A stretch of DNA of 64,000 nucleotides from Woronichinia naegeliana WA131 (GCA_025370055.1 CP073041.1:6604272-6668271), one strand, 5' to 3'; numbered from the stretch's first letter, positions 1 through 11,133 are shown. The notes: a model not told the origin generated them from the sequence alone. Made by a program: numbers and translations.

Positions 1-7
1 TGAAGCT

Positions 8-1879
8 ATGCCAAAAACGGAGTCATCTGCGGCTCTTATCCAGTCACCCGATCGCCTGGAGGCACGTTTGCAAGAAATTCCGGCGGATCCGGGTGTTTAT
101 TTGATGCGCGATCGCCTGGGAGAAATTCTTTATATTGGTAAAGCCAAGAAGCTACGGACTAGGGTAAGGTCTTATTTTCGGGAGTCCCAAGCCCATAGTC
201 CGCGTATTGCGCTCATGGTGCAACAAATTGCTGAAATTGAATTTATTGTCACCGATACAGAGGGAGAGGCCTTGGCTCTAGAGGCCAATTTAATTAAACA
301 ACATCAGCCTCGCTTTAATATTTTATTAAAAGATGACAAAAAATATCCCTATGTTTGCATTACCTGGTCAGAAGATTATCCTCGTATTTTTATTACTCGC
401 AAACGTCGTTTAGGAGCAGCCAAAGACCGTTATTATGGCCCCTACGTGGATACTCGACTACTGTCCCAAACCCTGCAACTAATTAAGCGAGTCTTTCCTC
501 TGCGTCAACGTCCCAAACCGCTCTTTAAAGATCGTCCTTGTTTGAATTATGACATTGGTCGCTGTCCAGGGGTTTGTCAAAAATTAATTACGCCCGAAGA
601 TTATCATCAAACCTTGCAGAAAATAGCCATGATTTTTCAGGGTAGAACGCAAGAGTTAACCCAAAAATTACAACAGCAAATGGAGGCGGCCGCAGAAAAT
701 CTACGCTTTGAGCAGGCTGCTTTAATACGGGATCAACTATTGGCCTTAAATAGTCTCAATGCCGATCAAAAAGTGGCGTTACCGGATGATACGGTGTCAC
801 GGGATGCGATCGCCTTAGCGAGGGAGGGAGCCTATTGTGCCATTCAATTATTTCAAATTCGGGCCGGTCGTCTGATTGGACGTTTAGGTTTTTTTGTCGA
901 GGGTGAGGAACTGGAGTCAGGCGCGATTTTACAACGGGTTTTAGAAGAACATTATTCCCAGGTAGAATCAGTGGAAATTCCCAAGGAAATTCTGGTTCAA
1001 TATTCCCTACCGGATGAAGAAATTTTAGCCAATTGGTTAAGCGATCGCCGAGGTCGAAAAGTTAATCTTATTAATCCCCAACGTCAGGGTAAGGCGGATT
1101 TAATTGACCTAGTAGAAAAAAATGCCCGTTATGAATTAGAACGAACTCAACGGCAAGCAGAACAACATTTACAATCCCTAGAGGATCTAGCCGCAATTCT
1201 GGACTTAGCTGTTTTACCTAAACGCATTGAAGGCTATGATATTTCCCATATTCAAGGTTCTAATGCGGTTGCTTCCCAGGTGGTTTTTATTGATGGGATT
1301 GCCGCCAAACAACATTATCGCCATTACAAAATTAAAAATCCAGTTGTTACCATTGGTCATTCCGATGATTTTGCCAGTTTAGCAGAAGTCATTAGCCGAC
1401 GCTTTAAACGTTATTTAGATCCTCAAACTAGTCGAGAAGATTTCCCTGATCTGGTCATGATTGATGGGGGTAAGGGCCAATTATCGGCAGTGGTTGCAGT
1501 TCTAGAGGAAATGAATTTTCTAGAGCAATTAACCCTGGTCAGTTTAGCTAAACAACGGGAAGAAATTTTTGTCCCTGGAGCATCTCAATCCTTGAATACC
1601 GATCCTGAACAAGCCGGTGTCCAACTTTTGCGCCGAGTTCGAGATGAAGCCCACCGTTTCGCTGTCACCTTCCATCGTCAACAACGACTAGCCAACAGTC
1701 GGCGATCGCGGTTAGAAGAAATTCCGGGATTAGGCTTTCAACGGCAAAAACAACTATTGGCCCATTTTCATTCCTTAGACTACATTCGAGAAGCTTCTCT
1801 AAAGCAATTACAAGAGGTAGAAGGCATTGGCAAACAGTTAGCAGCAGAAATCTATCACTATTTTCATCCCGTAACTTAA
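8..1879 (+). CDS. uvrC: UvrABC system protein C (excinuclease subunit)
   Basis: Nucleotide excision repair nuclease that makes both incisions around a lesion after UvrA/UvrB loading. The 623-residue protein has the full family layout: GIY-YIG nuclease near residues 27-57 (PGVYLMRD...[11 protein letters not shown]), a UVR helical motif near 222-248 that binds UvrB, the RNase H-like 5' nuclease core starting near GYDISHIQG (about 408), and a tandem helix-hairpin-helix at the C-terminus ([18 protein letters not shown]). Length is normal for cyanobacterial UvrC. The ATG at position 8 gives the expected N-terminus. The downstream gap carries a gene remnant on the other strand. Identification is certain from motifs. 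Confidence 0.97.
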   Translation: MPKTESSAALIQSPDRLEARLQEIPADPGVYLMRDRLGEILYIGKAKKLRTRVRSYFRESQAHSPRIALMVQQIAEIEFIVTDTEGEALALEANLIKQHQPRFNILLKDDKKYPYVCITWSEDYPRIFITRKRRLGAAKDRYYGPYVDTRLLSQTLQLIKRVFPLRQRPKPLFKDRPCLNYDIGRCPGVCQKLITPEDYHQTLQKIAMIFQGRTQELTQKLQQQMEAAAENLRFEQAALIRDQLLALNSLNADQKVALPDDTVSRDAIALAREGAYCAIQLFQIRAGRLIGRLGFFVEGEELESGAILQRVLEEHYSQVESVEIPKEILVQYSLPDEEILANWLSDRRGRKVNLINPQRQGKADLIDLVEKNARYELERTQRQAEQHLQSLEDLAAILDLAVLPKRIEGYDISHIQGSNAVASQVVFIDGIAAKQHYRHYKIKNPVVTIGHSDDFASLAEVISRRFKRYLDPQTSREDFPDLVMIDGGKGQLSAVVAVLEEMNFLEQLTLVSLAKQREEIFVPGASQSLNTDPEQAGVQLLRRVRDEAHRFAVTFHRQQRLANSRRSRLEEIPGLGFQRQKQLLAHFHSLDYIREASLKQLQEVEGIGKQLAAEIYHYFHPVT

Positions 1880-1884
1880 GGGTA

Positions 1885-2060
1885 AAAGGAGCTTGGTTTT
1901 CTCGCCGTAGGGCATATTTATAGGTAATCGCTTTACCGGCACTTTCATTGAAGGGAATTTCGCCAAACCAGATATTGGCATTTATGTATTCCAATGCATA
2001 GGCTTTACTGATATCCCAATTCCCTGTTTTAACTTGACAAAGACATTCTACAATCCTATA
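1885..2060 (-). pseudogene. Remnant of a CBM20-like starch-binding domain
   Basis: On the minus strand the gap between uvrC and the next gene reads open as a protein-like segment with TGNWDISKAYALE, IWFGEIPF and ITYKYALRREN. This follows the CBM20 pattern (LGNWDpskA...W.geI.f...i.YKY.lr). Homology appears to end at the uvrC stop codon, and there is no start codon or further domain, so this is the orphan end of a lost gene. The domain call rests on pattern memory only. Confidence 0.4.
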
Positions 2061-2083
2061 AGAAAAGGGTGGGTAAAGTTTAG

Positions 2084-3463
2084 ATGTTAGATCGTCCTAT
2101 CGCCTCACAGTCAATGCTGACCTGGGAACAAGCTAAAGCCGTTGCCGAACAAATTTTCTTCAAACGTTTTGGAGAACACTTAAAAGATGTTGAAATACAG
2201 GTGCTCCAAGGATCCTGGGAGGGTAAAACCTATGAAAAAATGTCCGATACTTATTTTCTCTCTGTCAATTATCTCAGAGGGGATGTTGGTAATAAGTTAT
2301 GGCAAAAACTATCACAAGCTTTAGGAGAAGAGGTCACCAAAACAAATTTTAAAGGAGCTTTGGAGAGAGCCGCCCTATTGTTCAATTCTCCTTTATATTT
2401 TATGGTTGATACGTCTTTAGCCATTTCTACTTCATCACTAGAGAGTTTGAATTTACCCGATGGTGCCGTTAGTTTGAACTCACCCTTATATGTCATTAGA
2501 GATGGAGTTGAATCGGTTTGTTATCAAGCGATCGCCAAACCAGGAGCATTAATTCGGATTAAAGCGCCTAGACTGATGGGTAAAACATCACTAATGACCA
2601 GAATCTTGAACTGGGGACAATTTCTGAATTATCAGACGGTGTATTTAGATTTACAAAGTGTGGAGCGAGGAATTATCAGCGATTTGGATAGGTTTTTGCG
2701 TTGGCTATGTTTCAGGGTAGGAAAAGAATTAGCACTAGAAAATCAGTTAAAAGATCGTTGGGACACAGACATTTTAGGCAGTAATGATAACTGCACCGTT
2801 TATTTTGAGGAATATTTATTGCCTGCAAATCATTATCCCTTGCTTTTAACATTAGATAATATAGATCGAATTTTTCCTTTTGCAGAGGTCTTAGAAGACT
2901 TTTTAGGGATGCTAAGAAGTTGGCATGAAAGGGGAAAAGTGTCGTCCCATTGGAAACAATTACGTTTGGTTATAGCCCATTCCACGGAATGTTATCTTCC
3001 CTTAGATCTCAATCAATCTCCTTTTAATGCCGGAGTTCCAGTAGCATTATTGGAATTTAATGCCATACAAGTTCTTTCATTAGCCAGAATGCATGGATTG
3101 CTCTGGGAAGAATCGGCAATAGAAGCCTTGATGAGCATGGTGGAGGGACATCCCTATCTGGTGCGCTTGGCTCTTTATGAAATTAGTTCTGGACAAATTA
3201 CACTAGAACAGTTATTGGCAGAAGCCGCGACTGAAGCAGGTATTTATAGTAATCATCTGCGGCGACATTTGGAGATTTTGCAAAAGGTACCTGAATTAGC
3301 TAAAGCATTTCAACAGGTGGTCACATCCTTGGAGCCGGTGGAGTTAGATTCAATGCAAATTTATAAGTTACATAGCCTGGGATTAGTGCAACAGCAGAAT
3401 AATCAGGTTGTGCCTCGCTGTAATTTATATCGAGCGTATTTTCGTCGCGTTTTATCGGCTTAA
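2084..3463 (+). CDS. AAA-like (STAND-type) ATPase with N-terminal helical domain
   Basis: 459 residues. Residues 10-95 resemble the small N-terminal domain found in cyanobacterial vWA-MoxR-associated and AAA-like proteins (LTWEQAKAVAEQIFF). Residues about 130-380 form an AAA-like (AAA_35) NTPase: P-loop APRLMGKTSLM near 163-173 and Walker B LLLTLDNIDRIF near 258-269. The C-terminal part looks like a winged helix (LHSLGLVQQ...VVPRCNLYRAYF). Proteins of this class act as signal-sensing switches or inactive-effector scaffolds; no effector domain or WD40 repeat is attached here and no partner gene is adjacent. Family call is good, function unknown. Confidence 0.8.
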   Translation: MLDRPIASQSMLTWEQAKAVAEQIFFKRFGEHLKDVEIQVLQGSWEGKTYEKMSDTYFLSVNYLRGDVGNKLWQKLSQALGEEVTKTNFKGALERAALLFNSPLYFMVDTSLAISTSSLESLNLPDGAVSLNSPLYVIRDGVESVCYQAIAKPGALIRIKAPRLMGKTSLMTRILNWGQFLNYQTVYLDLQSVERGIISDLDRFLRWLCFRVGKELALENQLKDRWDTDILGSNDNCTVYFEEYLLPANHYPLLLTLDNIDRIFPFAEVLEDFLGMLRSWHERGKVSSHWKQLRLVIAHSTECYLPLDLNQSPFNAGVPVALLEFNAIQVLSLARMHGLLWEESAIEALMSMVEGHPYLVRLALYEISSGQITLEQLLAEAATEAGIYSNHLRRHLEILQKVPELAKAFQQVVTSLEPVELDSMQIYKLHSLGLVQQQNNQVVPRCNLYRAYFRRVLSA

Positions 3464-3689
3464 TTATGTCAATTTAATTAAGGCCTTTACCAATTTCCAT
3501 GGCTTTTCAAGCTTTTTCCTTCACAACAGCAGCAATACAAATGCCCGCAGCAAATGACGGATGGCGATGCCGAAGGCACACTTCGTGACCGCGGCGTATG
3601 TTGATGAGATGGCCGATGGCAACAAAACCCTAACATTTCAAAGAACGGCAGAACAATATAGGTGAATTTTCAGCTTTTTGCACCTTTTT

Positions 3690-3795
3690 CAAAATTTTAC
3701 TTGCTGTAAATTTTTCGTTGATTATATCTGATGTTATCGCGGAAGTCTTATCATCCCTTTTGACAGGAAAAGCTATCAACGAATTATTTACAGGT
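3690..3795 (-). pseudogene. 5' remnant of a coiled-coil membrane protein gene
   Basis: On the minus strand this reads IAFPVKRDDKTSAITSD, then IINEKFTASKIL, nearly the N-terminus of the 120-residue coiled-coil/TM protein encoded at 62083-62445. DNA identity is high over about 85 bases (compare 62371-62460), then stops. The rest of the 3464-3930 gap shows no gene I can support. Confidence 0.6.
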
Positions 3796-3856
3796 AGGAT
3801 TTGCTTCTGGTTGATGATTTAAGCCTTGCGTTTTGACCCAACGCCCAAAAATGAAA

Positions 3857-3889
3857 TAGAAAGGAAAAGTAACTGACTCTCCCTTTCTA
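3857..3889 (-). terminator. Possible intrinsic terminator of purA-rplY
   Basis: Inverted repeat TAGAAAGG / CCTTTCTA with a 17-base loop, followed on the minus strand by a T-rich stretch (TTTCATTTTT). It lies about 40 bases past the rplY stop. Confidence 0.45.
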
Positions 3890-3930
3890 ACTTTTAGATC
3901 ACGAATTGAGATAATTAATGGGCGATCGCC

Positions 3931-4257
3931 TTACGCTTCTGCTGCCGCTGCTGAATTAGCATTAGCCACATAGAAAAAGCTCAAATGATAAAGCGTCCGT
4001 TTCCAAGGATGAGATTGAATTTCTCGAATTAACGCCTTGCCTTCCCAGGATAAATCGGGAATTTTGACATCCACTAACGTTTCATTGGCTTTAGCATAAC
4101 GAAGAAGGGTTACAGCTTCCTTAGAGCCAACAGTCAGGGAAATGGATTCCGTGCCATTGTGACCATAAAGCGTAGCAGGAATCAAACCTTCCCGACGTAG
4201 GGCTTTCGGATTGCTATTTTCAGGACGTTTTTGACATTCAATGGTAGTAACAGACAT
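3931..4257 (-). CDS. rplY: 50S ribosomal protein L25
   Basis: 108 residues with the L25 N-terminal fold, which binds 5S rRNA: the KALRREGLIPATLYGHN segment near 18-35 is the conserved core. It is the short form lacking the long CTC-type C-terminal domain; the C-terminus ends in an Ala-rich tail. It lies 56 bases downstream of purA on the same strand and is probably co-transcribed with it. The start ATG at 4257 gives the usual MSVTTIECQKR beginning. Confidence 0.92.
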   Translation of the reverse strand: MSVTTIECQKRPENSNPKALRREGLIPATLYGHNGTESISLTVGSKEAVTLLRYAKANETLVDVKIPDLSWEGKALIREIQSHPWKRTLYHLSFFYVANANSAAAAEA

Positions 4258-4313
4258 AGTATTCTAGGAAATGATAAAGTTAACAAAAAGCAGAAAAATT
4301 TAAGGCCGCTCAC

Positions 4314-5672
<1,359 letters not shown>

Positions 5673-5883
5673 TTACTAAATGAAAGTTTACACAAACTAT
5701 CACTATCTCACTTTGCTTTCATCTTGTCAAGATCAAAATCAACATTTCCAGGGCGATCGCATCTTATTTTTGAAAGATAGGCTGGATAAGGGTTTCCGAG
5801 ATCATGATTGATTTTTTATGAAACGCTGAAAGTTTTATCAGATAAGGAGTCTAGAATTTAGATGCGTTTGCCCTGTCAACATT

Positions 5884-5958
5884 TCAGCAATTCCAAATTC
5901 AAAATTTGATATCTCTGAAAGCCTTACAACAAGAGAACTTTACAATTCTTGATAATTT
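5884..5958. repeat. Dispersed intergenic repeat, copy 1
   Basis: About 75 bases upstream of petG resemble 16067-16147 upstream of the P450 gene: CAGCAA..TCCAAATT, then AAATTTGATA, CTGAAAG, and ACTTTAC.ATTCTT in the same order and spacing. The gap 5655-6077 otherwise holds only promoter DNA for purA and petG. Confidence 0.55.
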
Positions 5959-6077
5959 GTGAGAATTTTAACTCGCGGCTGAGTTTGTAGTCAATAATTA
6001 CTAGATCTAGATATTCTCTAGATCTTATTTTTTTAGGGTATATTTAATAACTTAGAGTAAATCCAAGGAGAAATAAC

Positions 6078-6194
6078 GTGATTGAACCACTTTTACTGGG
6101 CATTGTACTTGGCTTGATTCCCATTACCCTGTCAGGATTATTTGTGGCCGCTTACCTACAATATAAACGGGGTAATCAGTTCAATTTGGATTAG
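6078..6194 (+). CDS. petG: Cytochrome b6f complex subunit PetG
   Basis: A 38-residue single-span membrane protein starting with [23 protein letters not shown], then [14 protein letters not shown]. This is the classic PetG sequence, a small subunit needed for assembly and stability of the b6f complex in thylakoids. The start is fixed by a strong Shine-Dalgarno AAGGAG at 6065-6070, seven bases before the GTG. It is a single-gene unit, about 120 bases upstream of the bilin lyase gene. Confidence 0.95.
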   Translation: MIEPLLLGIVLGLIPITLSGLFVAAYLQYKRGNQFNLD

Positions 6195-6313
6195 CGGTAG
6201 GGGGGCAAGACGGTTTGATTTGATGCCTGCTCACCGCCCCCATCTTCCCTGATCTGGGTATTCTGGGAAAACCGCGCTATGATCTCGCCTAAGAGATTTT
6301 AAGATTCAGGGTT

Positions 6314-6868
6314 ATGCAGGAAAACACTTTTTTTGATTTTTTTGATTGCTGTATCGGCAGTTGGCAGACAGAGCGGACTTATCACTATCTCACCCATCAG
6401 GAAGTAGAGCGATCGCGCACAGAATTTACCATTGCAACCCTCAGTAATGTTCAGAAACAAAAAGTTTTAACCGATAATCAATATGATCTGATTGGCGAAT
6501 TAGGCAACTTTCCTGGTTTCAATTTGGGGTTTTATACCCTTTCTGAAAAAGGGGAAGAGGTTTCTCAGAACTTGAATCTGATCTTTATTCCCCTCATTGA
6601 AACGCCAGATTACCTAGAAGGAGACTATTTGCGAGATCGGGCCTACGAAGAAGCCAAGCCAATTATTTCCCATTTTCGCTTTGATATGGCCAAACGAGAA
6701 TTGGTGATGACCACCCAATATACCAGAGTCGTTTCTGTGGATTCGATTACCCTGATTAATCCCACCTTTCGTATTCGTCGCATTATCAATTACCAGCGTC
6801 CCGAACCAGGACAACCCTTGACAACTCCAAGCTTAGTGGGTTTTGGGGTGGAATTGAAGGTTGTTTAA
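6314..6868 (+). CDS. Phycobiliprotein chromophore lyase, CpcS/CpeS family
   Basis: 184 residues. The N-terminus (FFDCCIGSWQTERTYHYL, then EVERSRTEFTI) is the hallmark of the CpcS/CpeS-type lyases, ten-stranded lipocalin-like proteins that attach bilin chromophores to cysteines of phycobiliprotein subunits. The family includes CpcS, CpcU and CpeS/CpeU; I cannot assign the exact type or bilin. It converges with murG, with the two stop codons overlapping by four bases. Confidence 0.85.
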   Translation: MQENTFFDFFDCCIGSWQTERTYHYLTHQEVERSRTEFTIATLSNVQKQKVLTDNQYDLIGELGNFPGFNLGFYTLSEKGEEVSQNLNLIFIPLIETPDYLEGDYLRDRAYEEAKPIISHFRFDMAKRELVMTTQYTRVVSVDSITLINPTFRIRRIINYQRPEPGQPLTTPSLVGFGVELKVV

Positions 6869-7926
6869 ACAGTATGGGCTTGACGCACTACGTCTGCTAA
6901 TCTTTCGGCACTGTCTATCACGGCTAACCTACTAGCGGCCTCGGCCATCTGAGCTAATTTTTCCGGCGATCGCAGTAAATCTAGGACAACGCTTTCTAGG
7001 GTTTCAACGGTTAGCTGATTTTGACTATAAACCTGAGCAGCACCGCGATCGCCAAAAACTTGGGCATTAAAACGTTGATGATCTTCCGCCGCAAAGGGAT
7101 AGGGAATTAAAATCGATGGTGTGCGAGTCACCGCTAATTCCGTTAAAGTACCGGCACCGGAACGACTAATGGCCAAATCAGCCCGTTGCAATAATCCGGC
7201 CATGTTGTCATAGAAAGGTAAAGCCAGATAATGGGGATGGCTGAATTTTTCCGCTTCAGGATCATTTTGTCCGGTTAAATGAACCACATAGGCCCCCGCT
7301 TTCACCCAGGCAGCCACACAGGGACGTACTTTTTGGTTCACAGAGACGGCTCCCTGGGAACCCCCGGCGACGACGATTAACTGGCGATCGCTGGGAATAT
7401 CCAGATCTAGGGGTTGGGATTCCCGAAAAATGGAGCGAACTGGAGTGCTAACCCAAAGGGTAGGAATTCGCGTTAAATATTTAGCTGTTCCCTCAAAGCC
7501 CAATGCCACTCGATAGCACCAGCCCCCTAGCCAATAGGTCACTTTGCCTGGAATGAAATTAGCTTCGTGTAAGATAACGGGAATGCCTAAACTTTTAGCG
7601 GCAACAATGGTTGGCCCTGCAATATAACCGCCAGTTGTACAAACGACATCAATCCGTTGCTTTTGTAGTAATCTACGAACTTGAAAAACTGAGGCCACTA
7701 AACCCCAAAAAATTTTGATACTTTTGAGTTGCAATCCTCCCTGAAAACCTGCCACGGGAATGGTATGTAACGGGTATTCCTTGGGAACCAGGGTTTGTTC
7801 AAGACGATTAGGAACCCCTAACCATTCAATCTGGTAATCAGGTAACTGTTGGGCCAGAGCCAAGGCCGGAAAAAGATGTCCTCCTGTACCACTAGCTGCG
7901 ATCAGTAAACGAATCGGTTCAGACAT
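6865..7926 (-). CDS. murG: UDP-GlcNAc:undecaprenyl-PP-MurNAc-pentapeptide GlcNAc transferase
   Basis: Makes lipid II at the inner face of the cytoplasmic membrane. GT-B fold with the N-terminal glycine loop ASGTGGHLFPALALA, HEANFIPGK near residue 120, GGSQGA in the donor-binding C-domain, and SRSGAGTLTEL. I start at the ATG at 7926 (MSEPIRLLIAAS); the in-frame TTG three codons upstream would add only MAS. Length about 353 is normal. It overlaps the lyase gene tail-to-tail. Confidence 0.95.
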   Translation of the reverse strand: MSEPIRLLIAASGTGGHLFPALALAQQLPDYQIEWLGVPNRLEQTLVPKEYPLHTIPVAGFQGGLQLKSIKIFWGLVASVFQVRRLLQKQRIDVVCTTGGYIAGPTIVAAKSLGIPVILHEANFIPGKVTYWLGGWCYRVALGFEGTAKYLTRIPTLWVSTPVRSIFRESQPLDLDIPSDRQLIVVAGGSQGAVSVNQKVRPCVAAWVKAGAYVVHLTGQNDPEAEKFSHPHYLALPFYDNMAGLLQRADLAISRSGAGTLTELAVTRTPSILIPYPFAAEDHQRFNAQVFGDRGAAQVYSQNQLTVETLESVVLDLLRSPEKLAQMAEAASRLAVIDSAERLADVVRQAHTV

Positions 7927-8095
7927 GCTTGCCAAAGTTCATTTGTCAGTTGTCAAGTGCAGGGTCATAATATAGCTTGTGGGGGTTAAATCCAAGGATT
8001 CATCTCTCGCGGGCTATTCAACTGTTTGTTACTCAACATCACTTTTCATGATACCACTTCAGTTTTCGGGCAGCCTCGCCTTGTCTTTTCCTCAC

Positions 8096-8860
8096 ATGAG
8101 AAAGCGATCGCTGGCTTTTTTGTTAAGTTTCGGTATAACCTTGACGGTGGCCCATCGTTTACAAGCGGCTGAACCCAGTAGTGCTCCCCCTCAGTTAACT
8201 ACCGCTATTAGCAAAATTGATGCGACTGCCAATCAACACAATCTTGAGCAGTTAAAACAACTGTATAGCCCCAACTTTACCACCAGTGATAGCATCGACT
8301 ACCCAACTTTTGAGGCGGCCCTACAATCCCTGTGGAAACGTTATCCTGATCTGAAATATAGTACCCAATTAAAGTCCTGGGAAAAAGATGGTGATACACT
8401 GGTGGCCCAAACCGTGACCAAAATGGAAGCGACTAGCCAATGGCAGGGAATGCCCGCTAAATTTCGGGGCGTAGTAGAATCCCGTCAAGTGTTTCAGGGA
8501 GATAAACTACTGCGGCAGGAGATCCTCAGCGAGAAAATGACCCTGACCTCTGGCGCGAATCCGCCCGAAGTCGATGTGCGTTTACCCGAAATGGTTAGAC
8601 CGAATCAGGAATTTGATTTTGATATTATCTTGCGTGAATCGATTGGCAATAATTTATTGGCAGGAACAGCTTTTACCCAGGATATTGACAAAGCCAGTTA
8701 TCTCAATCCCGTTAATCTCAATTTAGAACTGTTGCAATCCGGCGGTTTATTTAAACGGGCCAAGGCTCCGGCTAAACCGGAAGATCGTTGGCTATCTGCC
8801 CTGCTTGTCAGTGCTGATGGTGTTACCTTGGTGACTCAACGCCTACGGGTAGAAAAGTAA
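8096..8860 (+). CDS. Exported NTF2-like protein
   Basis: 254 residues from the ATG at 8096. The start is chosen because it produces a signal peptide (MRKRSLAFLLSFGITLTVAH, then RLQAAEP); longer in-frame starts at 7979 and 8048 would bury it. Residues about 35-150 look like an NTF2/SnoaL-like cone fold (ISKIDATANQHNLEQLKQLY). The remainder is a beta-rich domain of unknown role. It lies 21 bases upstream of the DUF4340 gene, so both are probably co-expressed envelope proteins. Function unknown. Confidence 0.75.
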   Translation: MRKRSLAFLLSFGITLTVAHRLQAAEPSSAPPQLTTAISKIDATANQHNLEQLKQLYSPNFTTSDSIDYPTFEAALQSLWKRYPDLKYSTQLKSWEKDGDTLVAQTVTKMEATSQWQGMPAKFRGVVESRQVFQGDKLLRQEILSEKMTLTSGANPPEVDVRLPEMVRPNQEFDFDIILRESIGNNLLAGTAFTQDIDKASYLNPVNLNLELLQSGGLFKRAKAPAKPEDRWLSALLVSADGVTLVTQRLRVEK

Positions 8861-8881
8861 GTCAAAGGATAAGGAGATTGA

Positions 8882-9511
8882 ATGTTCAAATTGCCCAAAA
8901 CGACTTTAATCCTAGGCGGTATGGCAATTTTGCTGGCAGGGGGAGTTACGTTTCAGGAGATGCAACGGAATGCTACTCCGCCACCGATCGCGACAACGAC
9001 GAAGCATTTTGATTTTACTCCCGATACTATTCAGGCGATCGCCATTGAGCATAAAGGCCAAATTTTAAAACTGTACCGAGGTTCCGAAGCTAAACCGACC
9101 TGGAAAATGGATCAACCAACACCCGTGGAAGTTAGTGAACCGGCTGTCAGTTTTTTGAGTAATCTGTTAGTGGATAGTCAAAGCGATCGCGATTTCACAA
9201 CTGATGCCAAGAAATTGCAGGAATATGGTTTAGTGCAACCTCAAGGCAAACTGATCATTCAACTCAAGAATGGCAAAACCCATTATCTGCTGCTCGGTAA
9301 TGCTGATTTTAAAGGTGATTCCCTCTATGCAATTGTTGATCCTCCCGATCCACCAACCGCCCAAGTAAAAATCCGTTTAGTCTCCAGAACCTTTCAAGAT
9401 CTCATCCAGCGATCACTCCAGGATTGGCGCAAAGTCGATAGCTCTCAACCCAATCCAGCCCCATCTCCCCAGTCTCCCTCTCCCCCCACCTCCCAGTCTC
9501 CCCAAGATTAA
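8882..9511 (+). CDS. DUF4340-domain membrane-anchored protein
   Basis: 209 residues with an N-terminal membrane anchor (LILGGMAILLAGGVTF). The body (IAIEHKGQILKLYR, ...GKTHYLLLGNADFKGDSLYAIV) matches the DUF4340 pattern of periplasmic beta-rich repeats. The last 20 residues are a Pro/Ser-rich tail. An AAGGAGATTG Shine-Dalgarno lies just before the ATG. It sits between the NTF2-like gene and a small cytosolic-looking gene with short gaps, suggesting one operon. Role unknown. Confidence 0.75.
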   Translation: MFKLPKTTLILGGMAILLAGGVTFQEMQRNATPPPIATTTKHFDFTPDTIQAIAIEHKGQILKLYRGSEAKPTWKMDQPTPVEVSEPAVSFLSNLLVDSQSDRDFTTDAKKLQEYGLVQPQGKLIIQLKNGKTHYLLLGNADFKGDSLYAIVDPPDPPTAQVKIRLVSRTFQDLIQRSLQDWRKVDSSQPNPAPSPQSPSPPTSQSPQD

Positions 9512-9532
9512 CCCTTTTCCCTCTTAAAACCC

Positions 9533-9808
9533 ATGCCTCTTCCCACCGCCATTGCCACCGATCTGAGCACCCTTGCTCTAGCCCAAGCCCTCGCCGAACG
9601 TTTAGTTATTTCTCCCCAGGATTGGCATCGACTCAAAGCCAACCGTAAAGCCCAAGCCAGTCAAGATCTAGCGGCGGCGATCGTCTATTTACTGAATGAT
9701 CACCCTGAAGAAGCTCTCAACCATATTAAACAAGCTGAGGGTTGGTTAGATCGCTCCATTTCTGCTCCCCCCTGTCCCAGCCATGGCCATAATCATCACA
9801 CTAAATAA
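9533..9808 (+). CDS. Small conserved cyanobacterial protein (DUF6439-like)
   Basis: 91 residues, helical, no signal peptide: QALAERLVISPQDWHRLKAN, then AAAIVYLLNDHPEEALNHIKQAEGWL, ending in a His-rich tail (SHGHNHHTK). The pattern is that of a short conserved cyanobacterial family (I believe DUF6439). The His-rich end could bind metal, but nothing else supports that. Third gene of the 8096-9808 run. Confidence 0.6.
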   Translation: MPLPTAIATDLSTLALAQALAERLVISPQDWHRLKANRKAQASQDLAAAIVYLLNDHPEEALNHIKQAEGWLDRSISAPPCPSHGHNHHTK

Positions 9809-9900
9809 ATTTCCTGGCTCTCTAGAATTGAGGTGCTTGAACAAGGGAATATTAAGCTGTCGTGCATTTAGATTGCATCGTGACCTGTTCTGAAAGCGTT

Positions 9901-10030
9901 ATACTTCAAACGGCTACAATTTACGATTTTCATTAAAACGGTCTGATCCCCCTAAATCCCCCTTAAAAAGGGGGACTTGACCCTGAACTTTAAGAGTTCG
10001 ATAAATTCAAACTATGACCGTTTAAAGTAT
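9901..10030. repeat. MITE-like element with C-rich palindrome
   Basis: About 130 bases bounded by the inverted repeat ATACTT(C/T)AAACGG (12 of 13). Inside is the palindromic core CCCCCTTAAAAAGGGGG around 9955-9975, the same core that occurs inside gltB at 47936-48001 and 49129-49194. No gene is seen in 9809-10092. Confidence 0.5.
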
Positions 10031-10092
10031 ATAAAAAGGGGCTTAATTCCCTTGCTTATGTGTTAGACAAAAATAGGGCTTAAGCAGATGTT

Positions 10093-11133
10093 ATGTTAGA
10101 TGATTTTCTCAAAATTCCCTTACTAGGTTTTTGTTTGCTTAACTTAAGCGGTTGCGATTGGATTAGCCGCCAAGTTTCTCCTCCTACTCAATTTACCGCT
10201 AAAAATTTGGCCGTTATTGTCAATGAAGCCGATCCGCTTAGTGTGCAAATTGGAGAATATTATCAAAGAAAACGTCGTATTGCTGCTCGTAATATTATTA
10301 AAATTTCCTTTCCGCCTCAACAAACGGCTCTAACACCAGAAACATTTAAGGAATTAAAGGCGGCAGTTGATGCCCAAACTCCTAGCATGGTTGAAGGTTA
10401 TGCCTTAACCTGGGCGGCTCCCTATCGAGTCGGTTGTATGTCCATTACCAGTGCTTTTGCCTTTGGGTTTAATCCGGCTTTTTGTGCTAATGGCTGCAAT
10501 CCAACGGCTGTCAATCCTTTTTTTAATCAAGAAACGATTCATCCTTACAAACACTTAAAAATCCGCCCAACCATCATGTTAGCGGCCACCAATTTTGAAC
10601 AGGCAAAACAATTAATTGATCGCGGTGTGGCGGCGGATGAAACTTTTCCCACCGGAACAGCCTACCTTCTCAATACAACAGATAAAGCTCGTAATGTGCG
10701 ATCGCAATTTTATCGTTTCATTACTAACTCAATGCCTTTTCAATTTGATATTAAAGAGATTAAAGGTGATGTGCTGGAGAATAAAACCGATGTGATGTTT
10801 TACTTTACTGGGTTAGCACAAGTCGAAAAATTAAATACCCTGCGCTTTCGTCCAGGCGCGATCGCCGATCATTTAACCTCCTTAGGCGGACAACTTACCG
10901 ATAGTAGTCAAATGAGTAGTTTACGATGGTTAGAAGCTGGAGCAACGGGAAGTTATGGGGCAGTAGTAGAACCCTGTAATTTTCCGCAAAAATTTCCCTA
11001 TCCTGCTATTTTGATTCAATCCTATTTGAATGGTAGTACCCTACTAGAAAGTTACTGGAAAAGTGTTGCTTGGCCAGGTCAAGGCGTATTTATTGGCGAA
11101 CCGTTAGCGCGTCCTTTTGGCTATATTCATTAG
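10093..11133 (+). CDS. TIGR03790-family lipoprotein
   Basis: 346 residues. The N-terminus has a lipobox (LLNLSGCDW, Cys near 21), so it is probably membrane-anchored on the periplasmic side. The body follows the TIGR03790 pattern: NLAVIVNEADPLSVQIGEYY, RRIAARNIIKISFP, EGYALTWAAPYRV, and a late GATGSYGAVVEPC. The biochemical role of this family is unknown. It is isolated on the plus strand ahead of rsmI. Confidence 0.8.
   Translation: MLDDFLKIPLLGFCLLNLSGCDWISRQVSPPTQFTAKNLAVIVNEADPLSVQIGEYYQRKRRIAARNIIKISFPPQQTALTPETFKELKAAVDAQTPSMVEGYALTWAAPYRVGCMSITSAFAFGFNPAFCANGCNPTAVNPFFNQETIHPYKHLKIRPTIMLAATNFEQAKQLIDRGVAADETFPTGTAYLLNTTDKARNVRSQFYRFITNSMPFQFDIKEIKGDVLENKTDVMFYFTGLAQVEKLNTLRFRPGAIADHLTSLGGQLTDSSQMSSLRWLEAGATGSYGAVVEPCNFPQKFPYPAILIQSYLNGSTLLESYWKSVAWPGQGVFIGEPLARPFGYIH

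Noticed and set aside
1665-1994. Minus-strand frame starting MEYINANIWFGEIPF
   Set aside because: Only the part before the uvrC stop is protein-like (the CBM20 remnant); the rest is antisense to uvrC. Listed as a pseudogene fragment, not as a gene.
6181-6260. Terminator after petG
   Set aside because: G-rich and C-rich tracts are present but do not form a clean stem followed by a T run.
7979-8095. Longer start for the NTF2-like protein
   Set aside because: Starting at 7979 or 8048 would place the clear signal peptide in the interior; the ATG at 8096 fits better.
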